Assembly: GCF_900109365.1 (NCBI RefSeq)
Contig: NZ_FNZR01000008.1
Location: 218,892 to 282,891 of the forward strand
Direction: 5' to 3'
Origin: Parapedobacter koreensis
Lineage (GTDB): Bacteria > Bacteroidota > Bacteroidia > Sphingobacteriales > Sphingobacteriaceae
DNA length: 64,000 bases
Below are positions 43,704 through 52,010 of the stretch, piece by piece. Made by a program: the position numbers and the translations under genes. Positions within the stretch are counted from its first letter, which is position 1. Each line of letters starts with the position of its first letter. The notes beneath the pieces were generated by a model, which was not told the DNA's origin, ran no database searches, and worked only from the letters and a program-made list of their open reading frames with translations.

Positions 43704-43711
43704 TACTTTTG
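43704..43711 (+). promoter_or_regulatory. -7 box (TACTTTTG) of the small-RNA candidate
   Basis: Matches TAnnTTTG and predicts transcription from about 43718, just before the structured segment. The expected -33 TTTG is not evident. Confidence 0.45.
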
Positions 43712-43717
43712 GTGCGT

Positions 43718-43872
43718 CAAGGTAGCGCTGTGGGCTCTACTGAATCTGTCTTAGAAGGGGTTAGAGCCTTGTGGAACGGTAGTAGGTAGGGTTCACAGCG
43801 CTACTCGTGTTTACGACCCCACTAGATAACCGGAGACTCGTTTTCAAATCTAACTATGAAAACGAGTTTTTT
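43718..43872 (+). ncRNA. Structured small-RNA candidate ending at a strong terminator
   Basis: About 155 bases without an open frame. A 10-pair perfect stem joins TAGCGCTGTG (43723-43732) with CACAGCGCTA (43794-43803). Stacked directly inside it is a 7-pair stem, GGCTCTA (43733-43739) with TAGAGCC (43762-43768). A terminator closes the unit. Together with the -7 box this looks like an independent RNA gene. I cannot match it to 4.5S, tmRNA or RNase P; a 6S-like RNA of Bacteroidota is possible. It lies at the right edge of the island. Confidence 0.6.
43836..43872 (+). terminator. Rho-independent terminator of the small-RNA candidate
   Basis: ACTCGTTTTC and GAAAACGAGT form a perfect 10-pair stem with a 12-base loop, followed by a run of six T residues. 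Confidence 0.85.
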
Positions 43873-43985
43873 ATTTCTACAACCCGCCAGTTTTCCATCT
43901 CGGATAGGAGAGGGGGGAACCATTTTATCCAAGGCGTGGGTAATCTCTACGTCAAATCTTCATAAAAACATAATAGCAAAGCCTG

Positions 43986-44040
43986 TTTGATTTTGTGTAA
44001 GCAATCTGAATTAATCCATTTTTCTTACACCCAAATCAAA
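43986..44040 (+). repeat. Long imperfect inverted repeat just before the TlpA ORF
   Basis: TTTGATTTTGTGTAAG and CTTACACCCAAATCAAA are inverted copies (15 matched bases, two central mismatches) around a 22-base spacer. It ends 7 bases before the ATG at 44048. It could be a regulatory hairpin or a recombination site. Confidence 0.55.
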
Positions 44041-44047
44041 CAACAAA

Positions 44048-46159
44048 ATGAAGCAAAATTTACGCTTAGGGGAATACTATGCCCTGTTGGCAACCAACGA
44101 TACAAAACATAAACGAACAGGCCGTTCTCCGCTCGACGTTCGTTCATCCTCCGCTCGTTCTCCGCTGCGGCTGGATACCCGCTCCGTACCTGAGCCGTAC
44201 CTGAGCCGCTCGTTCTCCGCTATTTCTTCGGTGCTCCTCCGCTCGTTCTCCGCTTGTTCTCCGCTGCTCCTTCGGTGCTTCTCCGCTGCTCCTCCGCTTG
44301 AGAAGCGGAGAAAGAACGGAAAACAGGCGGACAGGAAGCGGAAAACCAGCAGTGTGGACACCTATCAGGTGCGCAGCAGGTATAGCGCGGGTAATGACCT
44401 CCAGCGGAAGATAAACAGAGCAGAAGCGGGCAATCCCAACGGCCAATCCCCGTGGGGTGAAGCCGGGCTTGCCTTACCCCAAATCCCACCTTCCCTTACC
44501 CTTCCTTCGGGTCCTATCCGCGTATTCCCCGCATATGTCCCGGTAAAAGTACCCGCCAGCGGCATTTTAGCGAAGGTATGGCGGCTATGTAGTGGTAGAA
44601 AGGCATATACGGAGGGAGTTGGAATGGGGCGGGGCGATGTTGGAGCCCGCTTGGGGTCGGCTTCGGAGATACGGGAAGCTCGGATGCACCACCGACCGTG
44701 GTCTGCGTCACCTTCTTGGCTGCGAAGGTCGGCGGAGGGTGCCACGAACCTGCTCGGAGGGTGCCGGAAGCTCCGAAGCCGTCTCCGGAAAAACTTTCTA
44801 TGTGTGCAGACCCATGCGCAGGCCCTTGCCCTCCCCGGGCGGGGCCGCGCAATTGGGGTATCGGCATTGCTCGTGCTGGCGGTAAGCATGGGCTTACAGG
44901 CAGGGCAGCAGGCTCAGCCCCCGTTTCCAACAGACAGCATCAAGCCATTGCAGATAGGCGATACGATTCCCCAAGAGCTGTGGCACCTGCCCCTGCAGGT
45001 AGTAAATCATCCGGAAGGAAAGGATACGGTCAAGCTTGGCGATTATAAGGGTAAGCTGATCATCCTGGACTTTTGGAGTACCTGGTGTAGTGGCTGTGTT
45101 GCAGGGATGCCAAAGGTGAATCGATTGGCTGATGAATTTGATGGGCAAGCGAAGATGATTTATGTGACTTACCAGCAGCCTTCAATTGTGGAAGCATTTG
45201 AGAAACGCAATGCATTGATGAAAAATAATCAATTGCCAATCGTGGTCAACGATGTGTTTTTAAAAAAATGGTTTCCCCATAAATACATCCCTCACGTGAT
45301 ATGGATCGGTAAAGAGGGGACGGTCAAAGCCGTAACACCGGCGGAATACCTCACCATGGGAAACGTCCATCAGGTCATCAACGACGGCAACGTCGGTTGG
45401 CTGGCAAAAAATGACAGGGGTTCACTGGGGGACACACCGCTTTTCAGCGTGGAGCCATCGGGGATGAAGGAGGTGTCCGTGCGGGGATATGCCGGGGTCA
45501 GCGGCTGTATTCCGGGTGGCGCCACCGAATACATCGAAACAAAGGATACCCTATCGAACACCCGGCGGATAACCATCACAAACTATCCGGTGATTAAACT
45601 ATATGGCGAATGCGTGGGACCGATACCCGAAAACCGGGTGGTGTGGGAGGTTCCCGACTCATCCCGCTATCATTACAGACCTTCATACGGCTACTTCAAT
45701 GAGTGGATTTTAAAACATGGCTATTGCTATGAGTCCGTGGCCGCGGTGGCAGATACACTCGCCAAAGGGCGGATGCAACAAGATCTTGACCGTTTTCTCG
45801 GGCTTCATGGAAGGTGGGAGATACGCACCAGCGCATGCTGGGTATTGCGGGAAACAGGCCGTGGGGAAATATCCATGGAATCGGACAATGAAGGGAGGGG
45901 ATACGTGGATTTGAAGGGGGCCGTAAAGAAAATAAAGAATCGTCCGATGGCAAGCCTGATAGCTTGTATCAACGATGTTTCCGCCCGTCCTGTTGTAGAC
46001 GGTACGGGATTTTCGGCAATGATCGACATCAGCTTATCAATCGATTCATTCTCAGATATTGACCAGTTGCAGGACGCACTTGGACTATACGGTTTGCGGC
46101 TGCAGGCTGAAACACGGGATATTGAAATGTTCGTGCTTTCGGAAATGGCAAACCAATAA
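44048..46159 (+). CDS. TlpA-like thioredoxin-fold protein with unusual repeat-filled N-terminal extension
   Basis: The frame is open for 703 codons. From about residue 280 it is a normal exported thiol-disulfide protein: signal anchor IGVSALLVLAVSMGLQAGQ, then PLQIGDTIPQELWHLPLQVV, the redox motif in LDFWSTWCSGCVAGMPKVN (CSGC), and a C-terminal DUF3738-like half (GYFNEWILKHGYCYES ... ALGLYGLRLQAETRDIEMFVL). The first ~250 residues are Arg/Ser/Pro-rich and coded by GC-rich repeats (44122-44310). The real start may be the ATG at 44684 or GTG at 44804; 44048 has the best local context. It is followed 29 bases later by susC. Confidence 0.7.
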   Translation: MKQNLRLGEYYALLATNDTKHKRTGRSPLDVRSSSARSPLRLDTRSVPEPYLSRSFSAISSVLLRSFSACSPLLLRCFSAAPPLEKRRKNGKQADRKRKTSSVDTYQVRSRYSAGNDLQRKINRAEAGNPNGQSPWGEAGLALPQIPPSLTLPSGPIRVFPAYVPVKVPASGILAKVWRLCSGRKAYTEGVGMGRGDVGARLGSASEIREARMHHRPWSASPSWLRRSAEGATNLLGGCRKLRSRLRKNFLCVQTHAQALALPGRGRAIGVSALLVLAVSMGLQAGQQAQPPFPTDSIKPLQIGDTIPQELWHLPLQVVNHPEGKDTVKLGDYKGKLIILDFWSTWCSGCVAGMPKVNRLADEFDGQAKMIYVTYQQPSIVEAFEKRNALMKNNQLPIVVNDVFLKKWFPHKYIPHVIWIGKEGTVKAVTPAEYLTMGNVHQVINDGNVGWLAKNDRGSLGDTPLFSVEPSGMKEVSVRGYAGVSGCIPGGATEYIETKDTLSNTRRITITNYPVIKLYGECVGPIPENRVVWEVPDSSRYHYRPSYGYFNEWILKHGYCYESVAAVADTLAKGRMQQDLDRFLGLHGRWEIRTSACWVLRETGRGEISMESDNEGRGYVDLKGAVKKIKNRPMASLIACINDVSARPVVDGTGFSAMIDISLSIDSFSDIDQLQDALGLYGLRLQAETRDIEMFVLSEMANQ
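44122..44310 (+). repeat. Cluster of short CTCCGCT-type repeats
   Basis: At least seven copies of a unit close to CGTTCTCCGCT, a tandem CGTACCTGAGC pair, and a hairpin CTCCGCTT/AAGCGGAG at 44292-44310. The block is far more GC-rich than the sequence to its left. Spacing is irregular, so it is not a CRISPR array. Confidence 0.7.
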
Positions 46160-46188
46160 TCATAGAAACCTTATCCCTCTAATATATC

Positions 46189-49100
46189 ATGAAAATTTCG
46201 ACATATTTAGCTTTACCTATACTGCTTATTTTTGGATGCGTGCCCTTATCATTTTCTCAACAAATCCATCGCATCCATGGGCATGTTTTTTCATCATCAC
46301 GCAATACCCCGATAGATGGGGCGGTTATAACGGACGGGGAGTCTGGGGGCGAGGCAGTCACGGACGAAGATGGTTTTTTTGAACTGTTCGTAAGGAATGA
46401 CAGCACCGTATTGTTCTGCAGGGCAATGGGGTTCAGCCCATGGCAACATAAAATGGATCTCCCAATTCCGGATGGTATCCGGATCTATCTGCAGGACACC
46501 ACGCAACTGTTGGAAGAGGTGGTGGTAACCACGGGATACGAATCGTTGCCGCTGGAGCGGGCAACCGGATCGTTTACCAAGATAGACAATGAGCGGCTCA
46601 ACCGGGCAACCGGGATGGACGTGCTTGGAAGGCTCGAAGGGGTGACCAATTCGTTGATGTTTGACAGACGGTCTACCCAGCCCGTAATGATGGTGCGCGG
46701 GCGGAGTACCATTTATGCAGGCCAGGCCCCGTTGGTAGTACTTGACAATTTTCCCTATTACGGGGATATAAACAATATCAACCCGAATGATGTGGAAAGT
46801 GTCTCTATACTGAAAGACGCCGCAGCAGCTTCCATCTGGGGCGTAAAGGCGGGCAACGGTGTCATCGTGATTACAACCAAGCAGGGCGCGGCCGGTCAGC
46901 GGCCTGTCTTCGGTTTTTCGGCAAATGCTACTATCATAGCCGAGCCGGATGTCTTTTACAGCCCTGTGATTTCGTCTGCCGACTTCATCGAAGTAGAACG
47001 CTTCCTCTTCGGACAGGGATTTTATAACAACCAGGAAAACAACGGCAACCGACCGCCACTCTCGCCCGTGGTGGAGCTGCTCATCCGGCAACGGGATGGC
47101 TTGGCGACGCAGCAGCAGACCGATGCGGCTATCGACCTGCTCGCCAAACAGGATGTCCGGCAGGATTTCAGGAAATACCTTTATGAACCGGGTGTAAACC
47201 AGCAATATGCCCTCAATTACAGGGGAGGAAGCGATCTGTTTTCGTATTACGCTTCTGCCGGATACGATCGCAACACGGGTTTCACCGGCGATAGAACGGA
47301 CAGGGTGACTTTGCGTATGGATCAGGTTTTCTCACCTACGCGATACCTGAAAATTCGGGCCGGGTTGGTCTACACGGGTAATAAGAACGTCGCCGGGCGC
47401 CCGTCGCACCTTTCCATTACACCCGGAGGAACAAAGAATCTCTATCCCTACGCAAGGCTCGCGGACGAAAACGGCAACGCGCTCCCCATCGTGAAGGATT
47501 ATCGTTTTCCGTTTGCCGGGCAGGCAGAAGAATCTGGGCTATTGGATTGGATGTACCGACCACTTTCCGACTACCGGCATACCGATGTGTCCCAGACCGG
47601 GCGGCATCTTTTGGCTGATTTCGGTGTGGACCAAATCTTTTTGAAGAACTTTACTTTTCAACTCAAATACCGGTACGAAACAGGAAACGACGTGGATGCT
47701 ACGCTATCGGGCCTGGAGTCGTATTATACTCGGAATATGGTAAACCGGTTTACACAGGCCGATAGCGAAGGGGGACTGACATATGCGGTTCCGATGGGCG
47801 GTATATTCAATACGGTTTCCGGTGTGTTGAATGCGCATTCGGGCAGGGCTCAGCTTGGTTATCAGAAACTCGAAGGCAACCACCAGGTGACAGCTTTGGG
47901 CGGATTTGAGATAAGGCAGATACGCAATCAAAGCAGTACGTCGCAGGCATACGGGTACGACGAAGATGTGCTGACGTCGGTAGCCGTGGATTATGTCACG
48001 AATTTCCCGCAGTACCATAATCCGAATACGCGAGCCCGCATCCCGGTCGGCTCAGGGTCAACGTTGTTTTCCGAACGGTTGGATCGGTTTATTTCGGCTT
48101 ACGCCAATGCCGCTTATACCTATGCGGATAAATATACGGCATCCGGCAGTATACGCAAGGATGCGTCCAACCTGTTCGGTGTGAACAGTAATCAAAAAGG
48201 GGTGCCGCTCTGGTCAGCCGGGATAAGCTGGAACCTTCATAAAGAACCCTTTTACCGCAGTGACCGGATACCATACCTGAAGCTGCGTGCGACCTACGGT
48301 TTCAGCGGAAACGTTGATAATGGCCTATCCGCTTATTCTACCGTTACCTATTTTAACGGCAACCTGAATAATGGGCGCTATGCGGCATTACGGAGTTATC
48401 CGAATCCGGACCTGCGGTGGGAAAAATCGCGGATTATAAACTTAGGGGTCGATTTCGCGTTGAAAAACAGCATGGTTTCCGGAAGCCTGGAATACTATGT
48501 GAAACGGGGCACTGACTTGATCGGTGATGCACCGATCGATCCGACCGTTGGAATCTACAGCGGCCTGATACGCAGGAATATTGCGGAAATGTCGGGAGAA
48601 GGAATCGATATCGAGCTGAACGGAAAGTGGATCGACCGTTATATCCGATGGGAAACCGGGTTGATTTTCAATTATAATACCAACAGGCTGACGAAGTACT
48701 ACACGGATGCAACCAGCGGAAGCCGGTATTTGGGATCAGGGATAGGGATTGTCCCGATAGAGGGGAAACCGCTTTACAACCTGATGAGTTACCGATGGAG
48801 GGGATTGGATGGAGCCAGTGGGGATCCTCTTGGCGTGGTAGACGGGGTGGTCAGTACAGATTATTCGGCCATCACCCGGAACACCCCGTTGGAAGGGCTC
48901 GTATATCACGGCCCTTCGCTGTCGCCGGTATTCGGAAATCTGCTGAATACATTTTCTTGGAAGCAACTGTCGGCGTCCGTAAACATCGGCTACCGCTTCG
49001 GCCACTATTTCAGAAGGCCGTCTATCTCATACGGTGCCCTGTTTAATAATTGGGAAGGGCACGCTGATTTTGCGGATCGGTGGCAACGGCCGGGTGATGA

Positions 49101-49395
49101 ACAGCACACAGATGTGCCCTCCATGGTTTACCCGTTGAATAATAACCGCGACCAATTTTACCGCTATGCGGAAACACTGGTGGATCGTGCTTCGTCCATC
49201 CGGCTACAGGATGTACGGATTAGCTATGATATTTCCGATGTACGGCAACGGCATTTCTCCTCCATCCGGCTGTTCCTGTATGCAAAGAATCTGGGGACAC
49301 TTTGGAAAGCAACCGATGCAGCGATAGACCCGGATTATGGGCTGGGGATACCTATGGGGAAAAGCTTTTCCCTGGGATTGAATATGGAATTTTAG
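46189..49395 (+). CDS. SusC/RagA-family TonB-linked outer-membrane protein (no STN domain)
   Basis: 1068 residues. The signal peptide ends near PLSFSQ. A carrier (CarboxypepD_reg-like) domain spans ~25-110 (IHGHVFSSSRNTPIDGAVI), then LEEVVVTTGYESLPLE, a plug with MMVRGRSTIYAGQAPLVVLDN and VSILKDAAAASIWGVKAGNGVIVITTK, and a beta-barrel ending LGLNMEF. It lacks the STN domain and no sigma/FecR pair is near, so its control differs from the 18482 gene. Coupled to a SusD 26 bases downstream and a TlpA-like protein 30 bases upstream. Substrate unknown; the redox neighbour hints at peptides or disulfide-containing compounds. Confidence 0.93.
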   Translation: MKISTYLALPILLIFGCVPLSFSQQIHRIHGHVFSSSRNTPIDGAVITDGESGGEAVTDEDGFFELFVRNDSTVLFCRAMGFSPWQHKMDLPIPDGIRIYLQDTTQLLEEVVVTTGYESLPLERATGSFTKIDNERLNRATGMDVLGRLEGVTNSLMFDRRSTQPVMMVRGRSTIYAGQAPLVVLDNFPYYGDINNINPNDVESVSILKDAAAASIWGVKAGNGVIVITTKQGAAGQRPVFGFSANATIIAEPDVFYSPVISSADFIEVERFLFGQGFYNNQENNGNRPPLSPVVELLIRQRDGLATQQQTDAAIDLLAKQDVRQDFRKYLYEPGVNQQYALNYRGGSDLFSYYASAGYDRNTGFTGDRTDRVTLRMDQVFSPTRYLKIRAGLVYTGNKNVAGRPSHLSITPGGTKNLYPYARLADENGNALPIVKDYRFPFAGQAEESGLLDWMYRPLSDYRHTDVSQTGRHLLADFGVDQIFLKNFTFQLKYRYETGNDVDATLSGLESYYTRNMVNRFTQADSEGGLTYAVPMGGIFNTVSGVLNAHSGRAQLGYQKLEGNHQVTALGGFEIRQIRNQSSTSQAYGYDEDVLTSVAVDYVTNFPQYHNPNTRARIPVGSGSTLFSERLDRFISAYANAAYTYADKYTASGSIRKDASNLFGVNSNQKGVPLWSAGISWNLHKEPFYRSDRIPYLKLRATYGFSGNVDNGLSAYSTVTYFNGNLNNGRYAALRSYPNPDLRWEKSRIINLGVDFALKNSMVSGSLEYYVKRGTDLIGDAPIDPTVGIYSGLIRRNIAEMSGEGIDIELNGKWIDRYIRWETGLIFNYNTNRLTKYYTDATSGSRYLGSGIGIVPIEGKPLYNLMSYRWRGLDGASGDPLGVVDGVVSTDYSAITRNTPLEGLVYHGPSLSPVFGNLLNTFSWKQLSASVNIGYRFGHYFRRPSISYGALFNNWEGHADFADRWQRPGDEQHTDVPSMVYPLNNNRDQFYRYAETLVDRASSIRLQDVRISYDISDVRQRHFSSIRLFLYAKNLGTLWKATDAAIDPDYGLGIPMGKSFSLGLNMEF

Positions 49396-49420
49396 GCAAA
49401 TCAGGTTAACTTCAATAGAA

Positions 49421-50779
49421 ATGACGATGAAACACATAATAGCTATTGCCATAGCGGCCATTTTTTTATTATCTTCCTGTGAAAATTATTTGGCGATGAA
49501 GCCGGACAAGGCGTTGGCCGTACCCAATGGATTAAGTGATATGCAGGCGTTGCTGGACGCCACCCGCTTCCTCAATGAAAGCCGGCCGGCAGCCCACATG
49601 ATCGCTTCAGACAATCTGTATATTGAAGACGCGGATTGGAACGCTTTATACGACGTGACTTCTAAGAATGCATACACATGGCAGCGTGATGTATTCAATG
49701 ACTTCGATACGAACGACTGGACCAATACCTATGCGGCATTGCTGCACACCAATGTGATTATAGATGGCATCGGCAGGGTAGACAGGACATTAGTTAACGG
49801 AATGGAATGGGACGCGGTAAAAGGGGGAGCCTTGTTCCATCGGGCAATGGCATTTTATGAATTGGCCCAACTGTTTGCCAAACCGTATGACGCATCAGCG
49901 GCCGAGACGGACCTCGGCGTTGTACTGCGGTTGGAGCCGGCGATCGACCAGCCTTCGGTGCGGGCCTCCCTGCAGCAGACTTATCAGCAGATTGTCGGGG
50001 ATCTGAAAGGGGCAGTGCCACTGTTGCCCATACATACGGAATACGTGACAAGGCCGTCAAAATTAGCTGCGTTGGGCCTATTGGCCAGAACTTATCTGGT
50101 GATGGGCGAATATGGCCAAGCGCTTGAATATGCCAATGAATTTTTGGGGCTCAATTCGGAATTGATGGATTTCAACACAAAGGACGTGTCTCTTGCCAAT
50201 CCAATTGAGCAATTCAATGAAGAAGTTGTTTACCACAGTACAGCTTTTGGGTGGCCGGGACTGAGTTACCCATCGGCCAAGGTCGATACCCTGCTATACC
50301 GAAGCTATGCAGACAATGACTTACGGAAAACGCTCTTTTTCGAGCCTCATGCATCCGACGACATCGAATTCAGGGGAAGTTACAACGGAGCGAGGGGGCT
50401 ATTCACCGGCATTGCAACCGATGAATTGTATCTGATAAGGGCAGAATGCCGTGCAAGGCTGGGGCAATGGAAGGAAGCAATGGAAGACCTGAATGAACTG
50501 CTGGAAAAGCGGTATATCGAGGGCTCCTTTATAGATTTCGATGCCGCTGATGCGGAAGAAGCGTTGAATATAGTGCTTCAGGAACGTCGTAAAGAGCTTA
50601 TTTTCCGTGGTTTGCGTTGGACGGATTTGAGACGGTTGAACAATGATCCAAGATTCGCAGTCGAGATCATGCGCACGGTCAATGGACAAGCGTATCGGTT
50701 ATCACCCGATAATGGCGGCTACATTTTCCCAATACCTTTGAAAGTGATTGAGTCAAGTGGAATTCCTCAGAATAAATAG
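49421..50779 (+). CDS. SusD/RagB-family lipoprotein
   Basis: 452 residues; leader ending FLLSSC (lipidated Cys about residue 20), then ENYLAMKPDKALAVP, a usual SusD start. Helical body with ALFHRAMAFYELAQLFAKPYD near 145 and LYLIRAECRARLGQ near 330, the family's TPR-like landmark, and the C-terminal ERRKELIFRGLRWTDLRRLN. It partners the SusC upstream. No terminator with a T run on this strand follows; the hairpin at 50792-50816 may serve both strands. Confidence 0.93.
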   Translation: MTMKHIIAIAIAAIFLLSSCENYLAMKPDKALAVPNGLSDMQALLDATRFLNESRPAAHMIASDNLYIEDADWNALYDVTSKNAYTWQRDVFNDFDTNDWTNTYAALLHTNVIIDGIGRVDRTLVNGMEWDAVKGGALFHRAMAFYELAQLFAKPYDASAAETDLGVVLRLEPAIDQPSVRASLQQTYQQIVGDLKGAVPLLPIHTEYVTRPSKLAALGLLARTYLVMGEYGQALEYANEFLGLNSELMDFNTKDVSLANPIEQFNEEVVYHSTAFGWPGLSYPSAKVDTLLYRSYADNDLRKTLFFEPHASDDIEFRGSYNGARGLFTGIATDELYLIRAECRARLGQWKEAMEDLNELLEKRYIEGSFIDFDAADAEEALNIVLQERRKELIFRGLRWTDLRRLNNDPRFAVEIMRTVNGQAYRLSPDNGGYIFPIPLKVIESSGIPQNK

Positions 50780-50791
50780 TGAAAAATAAAA

Positions 50792-50816
50792 AGGGGGCGT
50801 TCCGCGGACGCCCCCT
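50792..50816 (-). terminator. Terminator, mainly for the minus-strand DUF6520/MauE unit
   Basis: AGGGGGCGT and ACGCCCCCT form a 9-pair stem with a 7-base loop. Read on the minus strand it is followed by TTTTTATTTTT; on the plus strand no T run follows. Confidence 0.75.
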
Positions 50817-50841
50817 GAACTAATGTTGGAAGTAATTCCGT

Positions 50842-51177
50842 TTAGCCAGCTGTCCTTGTTTTGATATTTGAAGAACCAACTGTAGCAAGGGCATCTTCAT
50901 CGGGAAGTTCGGGAGATCCCCCATCTGATTCAACAAATACCGCACACCGGATCAGGCCTGCAGGGCCGCAGTCCGGCTCTGTTTCTCCGTTACCGTCGCC
51001 CAATTGATAGCTGGATGGTTCGTTGATTGGCCCTTCACCGTCGTACATGAACCATTTTTCTGTCTGATGGTTATTTGTGCGATGTACGTATTTAAACGCC
51101 GAGAACCCTACAAATGTGGCCGCTAAGGCCAGCATGAAAAAATACTGTTTAAAGTATGTGATGGTTTTATTTACCAT
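50842..51177 (-). CDS. DUF6520-like small secreted protein
   Basis: About 111 residues from the ATG at 51177, chosen because the signal-like helix (QYFFMLALAATFVGFSAF) follows directly; a start 14 codons earlier is open. The mature part is acidic with two Cys in EPDCGPAGLIRCAVF, the pattern of DUF6520 family secreted peptides of Bacteroidota. Function unknown; the two cysteines may form a disulfide. It lies downstream of the MauE/DoxX-like gene, with the terminator at 50792-50816 after it. Confidence 0.7.
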   Translation of the reverse strand: MVNKTITYFKQYFFMLALAATFVGFSAFKYVHRTNNHQTEKWFMYDGEGPINEPSSYQLGDGNGETEPDCGPAGLIRCAVFVESDGGSPELPDEDALATVGSSNIKTRTAG

Positions 51178-51349
51178 GTTATGGGCTTTTCTTTCGCAGT
51201 TGGAAAAAAAGCACCCCAAAAAAAGGTTTGATTTAACTTAATGGCTGGTTAAAGCCGTTACACTCGTCCGGTCACTGACGTGGAGATTCCGGCCACGTGC
51301 ACTCATCCGTTCGCCTTGGAACGGACGCAGGCAGGGTAGGGGTTTGTCA

Positions 51350-51934
51350 TCAGGCCCTACGCCGGAATACGGCCATCTTCCTTGGAAAACGCAGCCGGAT
51401 GGCAACGGCACGGTAACGGTATAATTGGCGGGCAATGCGCCTGCGGCGGAAAAGCCGGAGTGCTTTGCGGTATCTACGGTGTGGATGGCCTGCCGGGTGC
51501 TTTGGCCGCGTGAGCCAAATGCCAAAGATGGAAAGCAGCAGGAATGCCGTATTGAACCACAGGTGATCCTCCCACGACAATCCGCTGATGACCGAACCGC
51601 AACCGCACGGACGCCTTTCGTACCAGCCCAGCACACCGAAGAGAATGAAAAGCGTAAAGCCAAGCATGAGCAATGCCGAAAGCCACATACCGTGATGCAC
51701 TCGCCTGCGGCTATCCGGCCAGGCAATGAGCACGGCCGTGGCCAGCTCCAGCACCGGCAGCGGCCAATACAGGGTATCGGCCCACCAGGCGGGGAAGGGC
51801 TGCCGCAGCAGGGTGCCGTGGAATTTTTGCAAATCCCACAGCTTTTCCGCTGCGACGGGCAGCCACAACACCACAAGCGAAAGCCGGATTACGAACATGG
51901 GGAGCAATGCGATATGTTTTCTAATAGTGATCAT
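51350..51934 (-). CDS. MauE/DoxX-like redox-associated membrane protein
   Basis: 194 residues with four hydrophobic helices in the first 145 (FVIRLSLVVLWLPVAAEKLWD, LPVLELATAVLIAW, LSALLMLGFTLFILFGVLG, HLWFNTAFLLLSIFGIWL). An RPCGCG motif follows the third helix, as in MauE-type proteins thought to help disulfide formation. The C-terminal ~45 residues are very arginine-rich, and the frame may run past the natural end of the family. It probably works in the inner membrane with exported thiol proteins such as the TlpA-like protein or the DUF6520 peptide. The start may instead be the Met at residue 13. Confidence 0.7.
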   Translation of the reverse strand: MITIRKHIALLPMFVIRLSLVVLWLPVAAEKLWDLQKFHGTLLRQPFPAWWADTLYWPLPVLELATAVLIAWPDSRRRVHHGMWLSALLMLGFTLFILFGVLGWYERRPCGCGSVISGLSWEDHLWFNTAFLLLSIFGIWLTRPKHPAGHPHRRYRKALRLFRRRRIARQLYRYRAVAIRLRFPRKMAVFRRRA

Positions 51935-51938
51935 GACC

Positions 51939-51946
51939 CAAAGGTA
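51939..51946 (-). promoter_or_regulatory. -7 box (TACCTTTG) before the MauE-like gene
   Basis: Perfect TAnnTTTG on the minus strand, 5 bases before the first ATG. This implies a leaderless message or use of the later Met (about 51898). Confidence 0.45.
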
Positions 51947-52010
51947 GGGTGGGCCTGGCCCTCCTTAGTTGTTAGAATACCGATAGTTATTTTGGGTTTT
52001 GATCGGGAAA

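Noticed and set aside
43718..43872. 4.5S SRP RNA, tmRNA or RNase P RNA
   Set aside because: The conserved SRP tetraloop region, tmRNA ends or RNase P core motifs were not recognised.
44122..44310. CRISPR-like array
   Set aside because: Units are about 7-11 bases with irregular spacing, no unique spacers of constant length and no cas genes.
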